A stretch of DNA of 64,000 bases. Origin: Rhodoblastus sp963710275 (lineage in GTDB: Bacteria; Pseudomonadota; Alphaproteobacteria; Rhizobiales; Beijerinckiaceae). This document shows, one piece after another, positions 33,812 to 43,800 of this stretch. The position numbers were made by a program, and so were the translations under genes. The DNA lies in assembly GCA_963710275.1 (NCBI GenBank), contig CAVPZS010000002.1, positions 620,001-684,000 of the forward strand, in the 5' to 3' direction. How positions within the stretch are numbered: position 1 is the first letter of the stretch; each line of letters begins with the position of its first letter. The notes under the pieces were generated by a model. That model saw only the letters and a program-made list of their open reading frames with translations, made no database searches and was not told where the DNA came from.

Positions 33812-35245
33812 ATGCAACACTGTACAGTCAATCACCCTCATCCAGCCAAGACCGAGGCGCGATTGACTGAGTGGACGCCCGATATTCGCACGAGCGAAAG
33901 ACCGCATTATCTCGCCATCGCCGACGCGATCGAGGAGGACGTCGGGCACGGGCGTCTGGCTTCCGGCCAAAGGTTGCCGTCGCAGCGGAGCCTGGCGAAA
34001 CGGCTCGCCATCGACTTCACCACCGTGGCGCGCGGTTATAACGAGGCGGCGCGACGCGGCCTTGTGTCTTCAGCCGTCGGTCAGGGCACTTTCGTGCAGG
34101 CGAGGAAAGCCGGGACCCGCCCCGCTGGACCGCGACGCCTCGACGCTGCGGATTACACCATGAACCTACCGCCAGAGCCTGACGATCCCGAACTGATCGA
34201 GCGCATGCGCGTCGGCTGGGCGGAAATCGGCCGCGATCTGCCGGCCCTGTTGCGCTATCAACGTTTTGGCGGCGCGCCGGCCGACAAGGACGCCGCCTCC
34301 AATTGGCTCGGCCGGCGCGCCCTGGTGCCAACGCAGGAGCGCATCTTCGTCGCGCCGGGCGCCCATGCCGCGCTGACGGGCATTTTCAGCGTCCTGACGC
34401 GCCCCGGCGACACTGTCCTGTCGGAAGCCATCACCTATCCGGGCGCGCGCTCGATCGCCGCGCAGCTGGGTCTCAATCTCGTGGGCCTGCCGATGGATCG
34501 CGACGGCGTCGATCCCTCCGCGCTGAACGAAGCCTGCGCAAGCCTGAAGCCCAAGGCGATCTATCTCAATCCCACCTTGCAGAATCCGACAACCCTGACC
34601 GTCCCGCACGGTCGCCGCGCCGAAATCGCCGGGATCTGCCGCCATCACGGCCTGCCCATCGTCGAGGACGACGCCTATGGCTTCATACCCTTGCATGCGC
34701 CGCCGCCCTTCGCCGCGCTGGCGCCCGAAGTCACCTGGCATGTGGCGGGCCTGGCTAAATGCATCGGCGCGGGCCTGCGCGCCGCCTATGTCGTGGCCCC
34801 CTCGGCCCGGGACGGGTGGCCCTTCACCGGCGCCATGCGCACCGCCAATGTCATGGCCTCGCCGCTCACCGTCGCGCTGGCGACGCGATGGATCGAGGAC
34901 GGCACGGCGGATGCGATCCTGCGTTTCATCCGCGCCGAAACCTCGGCTCGCCAGGCGTTGGCGGCGCGCATTCTGCCAGCGGGCAGTTACCAGGCCGATC
35001 CCCTGAGTTTCTGTCTCTGGGCGCCCTTGCCGGAGGGATGGACCCGCTCCGCCTTCCTTGGCCACATGCGCTCCACCGGGATCGGCGTCGTCACCAGCGA
35101 CGCCTTCACGGTGAGCGGCAAGCCCTCGGAAGCAGTGCGCATCTGCCTTGGCGGCCCAATTGCGCGCCCCAATCTCGCCCACGCGCTGGAATTCATGGCC
35201 CATGCGCTCGACGAAGGCCCCGCGCTTGCATCAACATTTTTGTGA
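33812..35245 (+). CDS. MocR-type (GntR/aminotransferase) transcriptional regulator
   Basis: 477 residues from ATG 33812. A TTG at 33863 matches the usual family start 'LTEWTPD' and may be the true one. The winged helix spans residues about 30-95 ('RPHYLAIADAIEEDVGHGRL', 'RLPSQRSLAKRLAIDFTTVA', 'LVSSAVGQGTFVQA'). A class I aminotransferase-like domain follows, with 'KAIYLNPTLQNPTTLTVPHG', 'IVEDDAYGFIPLHA' and the PLP-lysine position in 'TWHVAGLAKCIGAGLRAAYV'. MocR proteins bind PLP and sense amino-group metabolites. Being divergent from the nit operon over 260 bases, it may regulate it. This is inference from position. Confidence 0.9.
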   Translation: MQHCTVNHPHPAKTEARLTEWTPDIRTSERPHYLAIADAIEEDVGHGRLASGQRLPSQRSLAKRLAIDFTTVARGYNEAARRGLVSSAVGQGTFVQARKAGTRPAGPRRLDAADYTMNLPPEPDDPELIERMRVGWAEIGRDLPALLRYQRFGGAPADKDAASNWLGRRALVPTQERIFVAPGAHAALTGIFSVLTRPGDTVLSEAITYPGARSIAAQLGLNLVGLPMDRDGVDPSALNEACASLKPKAIYLNPTLQNPTTLTVPHGRRAEIAGICRHHGLPIVEDDAYGFIPLHAPPPFAALAPEVTWHVAGLAKCIGAGLRAAYVVAPSARDGWPFTGAMRTANVMASPLTVALATRWIEDGTADAILRFIRAETSARQALAARILPAGSYQADPLSFCLWAPLPEGWTRSAFLGHMRSTGIGVVTSDAFTVSGKPSEAVRICLGGPIARPNLAHALEFMAHALDEGPALASTFL

Positions 35246-35280
35246 GCTGAGCGCAATCGGACCCGCTTCGTCGATCACGC

Positions 35281-36182
35281 CCTACCCTTACTATCGCATG
35301 CCCGGCGGCGCCGCGCGCATCACCCTTTCCCGCGACGGACGCGCAATAGTGGAAGTCGCCGCGCACGAAATGGGCATGGGCACAGCCACGACGCATGTTC
35401 AGGTCGTCGCCGAGCGTTTGGGCCTGCCGATGGACCAGGTCGAGTTCCGCTATGGCGACACCGACTTTCCCGGCCTCGTGCTGGCGGGCGGCTCGCAACA
35501 GACCGCGTCGATCGGCGCGAGCGTCGTTGCTGCGCATCGGGCGCTCGTCACGCAGCTTCTCAGGCTTGCCGGCAACGATTCTCCCCTCGCGGGCCTGCGG
35601 CCCGACGAAGTCGGCGCCCTGAACGGCGGGCTTTGCAAGCTGGGCGAGCCGGAACGCAGCGAAACATACGCCTCCATCCTCACCCGTTCGGGTCGTGACG
35701 AGTTGGTGGCGGAAGGCAAGGCGCCGATGCCCTTTGAAATTCTGCATTGGTCCATGCACAGCCACGGCGCGACGTTCTGCGAAGCGCGCGTGAACGCCGT
35801 CACGGGCGAAACCCGAGTCAGTCGTTTCCTTGGCTGCTTCGACTGCGGCCGCATTCTGAACGCCAAGACCGCATCCAGCCAGTTCCGCGGCGGCATCATC
35901 ATGGGTCTCGGCCTCGCCTTGACCGAAGAAACGCAGTTCGATGAACGCACAGGGCGTATCATGAACCCGTCGCTTGCCGAATATCACCTGCCGGCGCATA
36001 TGGATACGCCCGAGATAGAGGTGATGTGGCTCGACGAACCTGACCCCCACGCCCCCATGGGGGCGCGCGGAATCGGCGAGATCGGCATCACCGGAGTGGG
36101 CGCTGCGGTGGCCAACGCCGTCTATAACGCCACGGGCAGACGTGTTCGAGACTTGCCGATCACGCTCGACAAATTGCTTTGA
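35281..36182 (+). pseudogene. Molybdopterin-binding aldehyde/xanthine oxidase subunit, C-terminal fragment
   Basis: Begins abruptly with 'YPYYRMPGGAARITLSRDGR' and continues 'AAHEMGMGTATTHVQVVAER', 'GGSQQTASIGASVVAAHRAL', 'FLGCFDCGRILNAKTASSQF' and 'HAPMGARGIGEIGITGVGAA' to 36182. These are the last 300 or so residues of YagR/PaoC-type subunits, normally about 730-760 long, including the active-site glutamate region 'GARGIGE'. The first 430 residues and the partner FAD and iron-sulphur genes are absent. The junction lies 35 bases after the MocR stop, pointing to a deletion or insertion event there. Confidence 0.88.
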
Positions 36183-36379
36183 GGTCGTTCCAAAAAGCGC
36201 TGCCGCGGGTAATGGGGCGTCGCCGACAACGGCGTTCCGTTCCGCGTCAGCAACCCTGTCCACGCGCCGAGAATCGCTTCGCTGTCACCCTCCTTTCAGC
36301 GCAATCATTTCGCGCAGCCATATGCGCGACGGCGGCATTTGTGCTAATGAGAGCACGAAAGCACGAAAGAACGACATAT

Positions 36380-36763
36380 ATGAAAAAGGCGGAGACCATG
36401 AAAGACAAGAAAGCGACAAAAAAAGGAATTCAATCCTCAACCGAATCTGCAGCGATCGAGGGGCTGCCGGCGCAAGACGTGAAGGCCGACGCGTCCATTT
36501 CTGGGAGCGCGCCAACGCTCGTTGACGCCTCCTATCAGGCCACCAAAAAAACCAAGCAGAAAAAGGAGGCGACGAAATCCATAAAGCCGGCCAAGGAGCC
36601 GAAAGCGAGCAAAGCCGCCACAGAAGAAAAAAAGCCGCTGAATTTCAAGGTGTCGTCTGATTTCAGGCGAGAGTTCAAAACCTTCGCATCGGCGCACGAT
36701 CTCAAATTGAGCAAACTGCTGGAACTCGCTTTCGAAAGCTATCGAAAGCAGCGGGGCGACTGA
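36380..36763 (+). CDS. Lys/Ala-rich small protein with ribbon-helix-helix-like C-terminus
   Basis: 127 residues from ATG 36380. The first 80 are disordered and lysine-rich ('TKKTKQKKEATKSIKPAKEP'). The last 45 ('PLNFKVSSDFRREFKTFASA', 'HDLKLSKLLELAFESYRKQR') have the strand-helix-helix pattern of ribbon-helix-helix proteins such as ParG-like partition and antitoxin proteins. DNA binding is likely, with non-specific contacts by the tail. There is no toxin or ParA partner next to it. A perfect hairpin follows 44 bases after the stop. Confidence 0.65.
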   Translation: MKKAETMKDKKATKKGIQSSTESAAIEGLPAQDVKADASISGSAPTLVDASYQATKKTKQKKEATKSIKPAKEPKASKAATEEKKPLNFKVSSDFRREFKTFASAHDLKLSKLLELAFESYRKQRGD

Positions 36764-36806
36764 GTTTCGGTTTGCGGCTTACGAGCCGCCGATCGGAGAC
36801 AACCGG

Positions 36807-36836
36807 TGACGCTCCCGCGGACTCGCGGGAGCGTCA
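36807..36836 (+). terminator. Perfect 13-bp stem hairpin after the small RHH-like gene
   Basis: TGACGCTCCCGCG and its reverse complement enclose the loop GACT. The stem is very GC-rich, but there is no T-run afterwards, so termination is likely though not canonical. It separates this gene from an oppositely oriented one and could serve both. Confidence 0.65.
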
Positions 36837-36871
36837 TGCTGGAAACGCCATTTCCTCCGAAAACATAGCGA

Positions 36872-37081
36872 TCAGGCTTGAAGCCGATTAGCGTCCCTGA
36901 GCAGAGCCTCAGCTTTTTCGCCAACCAAGAGCCAGACCTTATGTCCCTCCTGGTCGCCTTGCGCCCGACAGTCATCAGCTATTTTTCGCGCCTTGCGCGG
37001 AGCAAAACGACCGTCGCGCCGTTTTAGCGCTCTAGCGTGAATCTCGATGGCCTGCTCCAGAGATACTTCCATGACGCGCAT
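36872..37081 (-). CDS. Small conserved hypothetical protein
   Basis: About 69 residues from ATG 37081 (or 37072): 'MEVSLEQAIEIHARALKRRD', 'APRKARKIADDCRAQGDQEG', 'HKVWLLVGEKAEALL'. It has the same helical pattern as short orphan proteins of Hyphomicrobiales ('AIEIHAKAL-...-GD-EG-x-VW-x-V'). No function known. Confidence 0.6.
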   Translation of the reverse strand: MRVMEVSLEQAIEIHARALKRRDGRFAPRKARKIADDCRAQGDQEGHKVWLLVGEKAEALLRDANRLQA

Positions 37082-37334
37082 CCTGTCGCCAGCAAGGGAT
37101 ATTACGCCTCGTAACATATTGGAAACGCCCGAATAATTCAAGCCGCAAGCGCGCAGAGGGATCATCGGCCAAAGGGGGATTTGGCGACCGCGGAAACGCA
37201 ACTTGCGAGGAAACCGCTTCGCAGAATACGCATGACTCCAGCCCGATTAGGTAATTCCACGCTCTACACCAATTGCAACCTATTGGTTAAAACGCATCCG
37301 CAGTTCGCGATTTCAGTTTCCCGGAAGGTTCCCC

Positions 37335-37565
37335 ATGCTCGAGTTCAGCTGGAGACTTATTGGCCAAAACGGCGAAGTTCGCCTGAAAGACAAAATGCAG
37401 GCGGCGACGATTCGAAACCTTTGGCAAATACTGGCTGAAATCGCCGACGATTGCGGGCGGCCGGGCGAAGTTCTGCACGTCCTCGACGAAAAGGGTGAAA
37501 TCGTCGTCCATGTGGGCGTCGCGACCGCGCAAGGCATGCGGTTGCGCCCGCTGCAAGCGGCCTGA
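37335..37565 (+). CDS. Small hypothetical protein
   Basis: 76 residues, ATG 37335: 'FSWRLIGQNGEVRLKDKMQA', 'TIRNLWQILAEIADDCGRPG', 'LHVLDEKGEIVVHVGVATA'. The strand-helix-strand-strand pattern and gene-like composition support it. I do not recognise the family. It stands alone, convergent with the PAS-LuxR gene. Confidence 0.5.
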   Translation: MLEFSWRLIGQNGEVRLKDKMQAATIRNLWQILAEIADDCGRPGEVLHVLDEKGEIVVHVGVATAQGMRLRPLQAA

Positions 37566-37610
37566 AGGCATCATCAAACGGGAAAAGCGCCGCCGCCAGT
37601 GTGACGCGGT

Positions 37611-38351
37611 TCAGCCCTCTCTCGCGCTGCTGGTCGCGGGCGAAGCCAGCATCGCCATCTGGATCAAATGAGCCAGGCTGTCGGCCTGCATTTTTTCCAT
37701 CAGATGCGCCCGGTGGCTCTCCACCGTCCTCACGCTTATGCCCAGATCATAGGCCATGGTTTTGTTAAGGCGCCCTTCGACCAAAGCTTTCAAAATATCC
37801 TTCTCGCGAGGGCTCAGCGTCGCGATGCGCGCGGAAAACTCCTGCGCATTCGGATGCTCCCCGATCGTCTTTGCGTCGAGCGCGATCGCCGCGCGAACCG
37901 CGGCAAACAGCGTCTCATCGTCAAACGGCTTTTCCGCCGGCCCCCGCTCCTCGAACACCACCAGGAACAGCGGCTCGGCGCCTGAATGGTAAGGCACGGA
38001 CTCGACGGTAAGCGACACCCGTTCCGCCACGCCCTGGTCGTTATCGAAAAGGATATTTTCCCGCGTCACGGTCCGGCGCGTCTCCACCGCCTCGCGCAAC
38101 GCGCTGCGCAGGTCGAGGCGCAGCTCCTTGAGGGCGCTGGTCAGGAGTTGCCGGGAAGGCGCGCCGGGGGGCGCTTCCAGAAACTTGCGCGTCCGCGGGG
38201 AAAAATGGACGATTTCCCCTTCCGAGTTGACCACGACATGCGGCGGGCAGAAACGGTCGGAGATCCGCGTCTCGACGATCTGCCGCAACTGCGCCCCGCT
38301 TGAAGTGGCGGGAAAGTCGGCACGCGCCTGTCCGAAGGGAGCGAAATGCAA
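37611..38351 (-). CDS. PAS - LuxR-type regulator, probably the C-terminal half of the CheB-CheR protein
   Basis: 246 residues from TTG 38351. The PAS-like module 'PPHVVVNSEGEIVHFSPRTR' and 'EAPPGAPSRQLLTSALKELR' is clearly paralogous to that in the protein at 7.3 kb. It ends in a LuxR helix-turn-helix ('LSPREKDILKALVEGRLNKT', 'LGISVRTVESHRAHLMEKM') instead of a kinase. It starts only 11 bases after the CheB-CheR stop and in a different frame. The in-frame upstream text 'LIGAGLHFAPFGQ' suggests one chain split by a frame change. If so, the product would be a CheB-CheR-PAS-LuxR transcription factor. Confidence 0.85.
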   Translation of the reverse strand: MHFAPFGQARADFPATSSGAQLRQIVETRISDRFCPPHVVVNSEGEIVHFSPRTRKFLEAPPGAPSRQLLTSALKELRLDLRSALREAVETRRTVTRENILFDNDQGVAERVSLTVESVPYHSGAEPLFLVVFEERGPAEKPFDDETLFAAVRAAIALDAKTIGEHPNAQEFSARIATLSPREKDILKALVEGRLNKTMAYDLGISVRTVESHRAHLMEKMQADSLAHLIQMAMLASPATSSAREG

Positions 38352-38362
38352 TCCGGCTCCAA

Positions 38363-39820
38363 TCAGCGGCGTCCGCCGGGCGCCCCGGTGTCACGCGCCT
38401 GAAACACGCAATTTTTCTTGTCGATAGCGGCGAACAGGTCGGAAAACCGTCCGACCGTCTCGGACATGCCGAGAAAGAGGAAGCCGCCCGGACGCAGCGC
38501 ATAGTGGAAGATGGGCAAGACCTGCCGCTGCGCCTCCGCGCCGAAATAGATCAAGAGGTTGCGGCAGGAAATCATGTCCATGCGGGAGAAGGGCGGATCG
38601 CGCAGCACGCTGTGGGGCGAGAACACGCAGAGGTCGCGCGCCGCCTTGCCGACGACGAAGCCGTTGGGGCCCTGCGTGAAGAAGCGTTGGCGGCGTTCCT
38701 TCGAGAGGCCTTCGAGCAGCGCTTCAGGATAGGTTCCGGCGCGCGCCACGGCCAGCGCCGGCTCGTCTATGTCGGTCGCAAAGATCGTGACGCGGGGCGG
38801 CGCGCGCAGGGTCTCGATGTGCTCCCTCAACAGGATGGCTATGGAATAGACCTCCTCGCCCGTCGCGCAGCCCGGCGCCCAGATGCGAACCGCATCCGAG
38901 GCGCCGCGACCTTCGAACAGTTTCGGGATGACCAAAGTCCGCAGCGCTTCGAAAGCCTCGGGGTCGCGGAAAAAACTGGTCACATTGATCAGCAGGTCGC
39001 GAAACAGCGCCATGGCCTCGTCCGGCTCGCGGCGCAGGAGGTCGACATAGCCAGAGAGATCATCGCAATGCCGCGCCTGGACGCGGCGGAAGACGCGGCG
39101 CATGAAGGTGCGCGTCTTGTATCCGCTGAAATCATGGCCCGCCTGCGCCCGAAGGACGGCGTAGATCGCCTCGCGCGCGTCCGCGGCTTCGTCGTCGCCG
39201 GAGGGTCCGCGCCCCTCCGGCGAACCGTCGAGCGCGTCGAGGCCGCGAGCGTTTTCCATCAGCTTGGCCGCCATGGCGTCGGCGGGAATGGCGAAATCGA
39301 CGAGCCCGCTGGCGATGGCGCTCTCGGGCATGCCGGCGAAGCCCGGACCGGTGGAATCGCTTGATTGCGCCAAGGTCACGCCGCCATGCTCCTTGATCGC
39401 CTTGACCCCGAGCACGCCGTCGCGGCCGCTTCCCGACAGCACGACTCCGACGGCGTATTCGCCGCAATCCTGCGCCAGCGAACTGAAGAAAATGTCGATC
39501 GGCGTCCGCTCGTGATGCGGCGCGTCCATTTCGCGAAGCTGAAGGCGGCGGTCCTTGATCGACAGGATCGAGGCGGGCGGCAGCACGTAGATCCTGTTCG
39601 GCTCCACCTCCTGACCGTTCTGCGCCGAAATGACGGGCATGGCGGCATGCCGCGCCAGGATTTCGGTGAGCATGCTCTCGCGGTCGGGCGCGAGATGGGT
39701 GATGACGACGAAAGCCATCCCCGGTTCAGCCGGCATGTCCTTGAAAAGGATTTCAAGCGCCCGAAGGCCGCCCGCCGAAGCGCCGACGCCGACGATCGGA
39801 AATTGCTCATCCTTGCTCAT
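38363..39820 (-). CDS. CheB-CheR fusion (second copy in the window)
   Basis: 485 residues. CheB part: 'FPIVGVGASAGGLRALEIL', 'VVITHLAPDRESMLTEILAR', 'VVLSGSGRDGVLGVKAIKEH'. CheR part: 'FSGYKTRTFMRRVFRRVQAR', 'INVTSFFRDPEAFEAL', 'IWAPGCATGEEVYSIAILLR', 'FATDIDEPALAVARAG', 'FSRMDMISCRNLLIYFGAEA'. It ends 'CVFQARDTGAPGGRR' and stops exactly where its paralogue at 7.26 kb also loses frame. Both enzymatic site sets look complete. The two copies are similar throughout but have different downstream modules, LuxR here and HWE kinase there. Confidence 0.9.
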   Translation of the reverse strand: MSKDEQFPIVGVGASAGGLRALEILFKDMPAEPGMAFVVITHLAPDRESMLTEILARHAAMPVISAQNGQEVEPNRIYVLPPASILSIKDRRLQLREMDAPHHERTPIDIFFSSLAQDCGEYAVGVVLSGSGRDGVLGVKAIKEHGGVTLAQSSDSTGPGFAGMPESAIASGLVDFAIPADAMAAKLMENARGLDALDGSPEGRGPSGDDEAADAREAIYAVLRAQAGHDFSGYKTRTFMRRVFRRVQARHCDDLSGYVDLLRREPDEAMALFRDLLINVTSFFRDPEAFEALRTLVIPKLFEGRGASDAVRIWAPGCATGEEVYSIAILLREHIETLRAPPRVTIFATDIDEPALAVARAGTYPEALLEGLSKERRQRFFTQGPNGFVVGKAARDLCVFSPHSVLRDPPFSRMDMISCRNLLIYFGAEAQRQVLPIFHYALRPGGFLFLGMSETVGRFSDLFAAIDKKNCVFQARDTGAPGGRR

Positions 39821-39938
39821 CGACGTCGTCTCATCGGTCAGGCTTCCCCCGTTATCCGTTTTATTACTTATAGCCGGAAAACGTCACGCCGTCATGGATC
39901 AAGAGCGTTGCTCAAAGGACACCGATTCGCGGCATTAA

Positions 39939-40718
39939 ATGCATAGCAATGCGTTGCTTTACAACAACAATATTTCCCAGGCTATGCGCTTTGCGTCCGG
40001 CTGCCTGCGTTTATCCGTACATTTACGTGTATTGCGTCGCGTCGGCCGCTCTGGTGTCTTGGCGGGGTCATCGAACCTAAGGGACTTTCCATTGCAGTTC
40101 CCCGGCGCACGATCCTTTCAGCAAGGCCCTCAATCGCTCCGCGACTTCGTGGAATTGGCGCCTGTGGCGATGGGGATGTTCGACGCGGACATGCGCCATC
40201 TCGCCGCGAGCGCCCGTTGGCGCGAAGAGCACCGCCTCGGCGACGATGTCGTCGGCAAGTCGCATTACGAGTTGTTTCCGGACATCCCCGAACGGTGGAA
40301 GCAGGCGCACAGCCGAGCCCTGGCCGGTGAAAGCTTGCGCGCCGAAAAGGACGGGTTCACGCGGCGTTGCGGCTCCCTGCAATGGTTGCGCTGGCAGGTC
40401 CAGCCCTGGCGTGGCGCTGACGGCGAAATCGGCGGCGTGATTGTTTCCGCCGAAAACATAACCGACCGCGTTCGGGCTCAGGAGGCGCCTGGCCGGAGCG
40501 AGGCTCGGCTGCGCATTGCTCTCGCCGCCGCAGGCGTCGGCGTCAGGGAACGAAATCTCCAATCTGCCCGCCCCTTGGGAGTCGGCCTGTCACTGTGCAG
40601 GACGATCATCCAGAACCATGGCGGCGATATCGGCTGCTGCGCCAATGCGCCGCAGGGCGCGACGTTCTGGTTCACATTGCCGGCAATTGAACGGCAAATC
40701 TGCGAGAGTCCGCGATGA
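39939..40718 (+). pseudogene. PAS sensor kinase with internal deletion (PAS joined to the last part of the ATPase domain)
   Basis: Residues about 65-180 are a PAS/PAC domain ('LRDFVELAPVAMGMFDADMR', 'VGKSHYELFPDIPERWKQAH', 'GGVIVSAENITDRVRAQEA'). After 'LRIALAAAGVGVRERN' the sequence jumps to 'PLGVGLSLCRTIIQNHGGDI' and 'PQGATFWFTLP', the G2-box end of a HATPase domain. The His box, N box and G1 box, some 200 residues, are missing but the frame is kept. The product could still sense but cannot phosphorylate. It begins after the CheB-CheR start region, divergently oriented. Confidence 0.82.
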
Positions 40719-40820
40719 AAGTTTTACCGCAGCTTCCGATTGTCCCGGGCGAAGGCTGGCTTTGCCGAACGACCGAGTATATCGACGACGAGGACCGCGC
40801 CTGGCGCCTCCTGTTCGCCC

Positions 40821-43800
40821 TTATGATTTCTCCAGTCGCCAGCTCCGCACTTCAAAAGGGAACAATCCGGCGTCACGTCCGACCGGCATCGGCTCCTCGA
40901 GGAGGTTCGCCACACCACGACTGGCCCAACCCGCCGGCAGATCGAAATGGAAATCGCCGCGACGGCCGGCGGGTTCGTAGACGCGCAAGACCAGACCGGC
41001 GCCGTCTTCCGCCGGCTTGAGGGCGGCCAGAGCCGCGTCAATGCCGGAGACCCTGATCGGGGCGAAACGGCCGATAGCCAGACCGCTGGCGCTGGCCGCA
41101 AGCAACGGCCGGTTCAAGTCCTCGGCCTCCTCGCGAACGCCACTGTCATACCATTCGCCCGCATGAGGCATCAGCGCGTAGGCGAATTTCTGCGCGCCCT
41201 CGTCGGCGAGCGGATCGGGATAAACAGGCGAGCGCAACAGGCTCAATCCAAGGACATTGCCGCGGGCGCTGTGGCCGTATTTCGCGTTGTTGAGCAGCGC
41301 CAGACCGAAGCCCGGTTCCGACAGATCGACAAAGCGATGCGCCGGCGCCTCGAACATCGCCTGTTCCCACGACGTATTGGCGTGCGTGGCGCGCTTGATG
41401 ACGCCGAAGGCGCATTCGAAAGTCGCCTCGGCCGAACGCACCGCGGCGGGAGTCAGGGTTCGCAGCAGAACGCGGCGTTCATGCCAATCGATTTCAGTTT
41501 CAATGTCGAGGCGCCTGCTGTTGGCGCAGAGCGCCAGCGTCTGGACGATGGTGGATGAGCGGTAACGCCTGCAGATACGAATGCTGGCGCAATGCGCGTT
41601 GTTTTCCACCAGCTCGATCCGCTCGACATCAGTGAGTTCCTCGCCGCGCTGCGCATAGTCGTCCTCGATATCCCAGGCGTCGAACTGGCGCGGCTTGTCG
41701 ACCGGATAGGTCCAGAGCTGGTTGCCGCGTCCGGCCAGCGCCTCTCTCCCCGTGGCCTTGTGCACGAGGCTCTCGAGGGCGCCGTCAGGACCTATGCGCG
41801 CACTGAGAAAATCGTTTTCGAGATGCGCAGCGGAGGCCGCAAGGCCGGGTCGCGCCTTCAGCCGGGCGCGGTCGACAACCATGACGCCCAGCGGGGGCGC
41901 CGCGTCATCCGTGGCGATGGCCGATCCGTCCGAGAGCCGCAGTCGCAAGTTTCGTGCGGAAAGCGCGGAGTTGACGACGACCAGCGCGTCCTCGGCGCCG
42001 CCCTTGTCCAATCCGGCGATGATCGCGCCGAGACTGGACTGCTGGGCCGCATGGGCCGATGCGATCACCTTAGCCAGCTCGGCTTCCGCGTCCTCGTAGA
42101 CTTCGCGGATACTTGAACCCGCGAGTATGTCGTGGAACTGATTTTTCAACACCAGACGCCATAGGCTTTCCAGGCTTTGCGGCGCCTCCGCGCCCATGAG
42201 GTGGGCGACCGACGCGACCGCTTCCGCAGCGATCAGGGCCTGTTCGGCCGCCCTGTGGAGACATTTGACGCCGCTTTGCGTCGTCAATGTTCCACGATGC
42301 AGTTCGAGATAGATTTCGCCGGACCAGACGGGCAGATCCTGCGCAGCGGCGCTGCTGCGCGCCTCCGCGAAGTAATTTTTCACGCTCGTCCAGCGCGCCC
42401 TTGGCAGGGCCGGAAAATCGCGCAACTGCGTTTCCCGTTCGACCATTTCGGGCGTCACGCCGCCTCCGCCGTCGCCGTAACCCACCGTCAGCATGGACGC
42501 GGGATGGTGGACCTTGCCGCGAAAGTTTTTCCAGGTCTGCAAAAAGCAGTCCGGGCGCACGTGGCCATTGTAGCCGTCCATGGGGTTGTCGAAGGTATGA
42601 GCGAGGACGCGACCACCGTCGAGGCCCTCCCACCAGAACAGGTCCGACGGCATGCAGTTGGTCTCGGACCAATTGACCTTGATGGTGAAAAAGCCTTCGA
42701 TGCCGCCCTGCCTGAGCAATTGCGGCAAGGCCGGCGTGAAGCCGAACGTGTCGGGCAGCCAGCACACGTCGGGCCGGACTCCGAATTTCCGTTCGAAATA
42801 GCGCTGCCCGTAAAGAATTTGGCGGACCAGGCTTTCGCCGGAGGGCATATTGGTATCGGGCTCCACCCACATCCCGCCCAGAATTTCCCATTCGCCCGTT
42901 TTCACGCGAGCGGCCAATTCAGTGAAGAGTTTCGGGTCGTCCTCTTCGACCTGCGCATAGAATTGCGCGGAGGACTGGCCGAAGCGGAAATCGTCCGATC
43001 TCTCCATCAGGGAAAGGGAGGTGGAGAAAGTCCGCCGCAGCTTGCGACGGGTTTCGGACCAAGGCCACAGCCACGCCAGATCGATATGCGCATGGCCCAC
43101 GAGCGCCAGTTCGCCCTGCGGCGGAAAACGTTTCTGCAAATCCCTCAGCGCCGCGACCAGCCTCTCGAATGCGGCCGCCACGCTCGCGCGCTCGGCCGGG
43201 GTGAGCCCGGCCGGCTCGCCCGTGGTTTCCGGCAAGCGCCAGATGGACTGTTGCTCGGGCGAGGTAGCGATGCGCGCGATATAATCTGCGGTCGACGAAG
43301 GCCAGTCGAGGGCGCGCAGCGCCGCCTCGGCAACAGTCAGCAAATGCGGGACGACGTCGTGATCGCCCAGGCACCCGATCGCTTCGCTGATCTGCAGCAA
43401 CAGCAATCGAAGACGGTGGACCGGCATATCGAGCCATATCAAGGCGGCCCGCGCGAGTTTCGGGCTTCGCCGGGGCTGGCCGAACAATCCGCGCGCAACG
43501 CTGGTCGCGGCGATGGTAAGACGACGGCCCTTGAGCGGAAATTCCTGATGATGGGGATCGAGGCCAAACCGCTCCGCCTTGCCCTCCTCGTAGGTAAGCG
43601 CCAGAAAACTTTCGCCGCCAAGATCGAGCGACAGGCGCGCCTCGTCGACCGGCCAGTGATCCGGAAGTTCGGCGGTCGCGGAAAACTGCGCTACGCCGTC
43701 ACGATGGGGCCAAGGCGCGCCGAGCTCGATCGGGCGCTCGTCAAAAAGCCAGCCGTCGATCTCGACCTCTTCGCGCGCCCGCCAGCAGGCAAGCTCGTCA

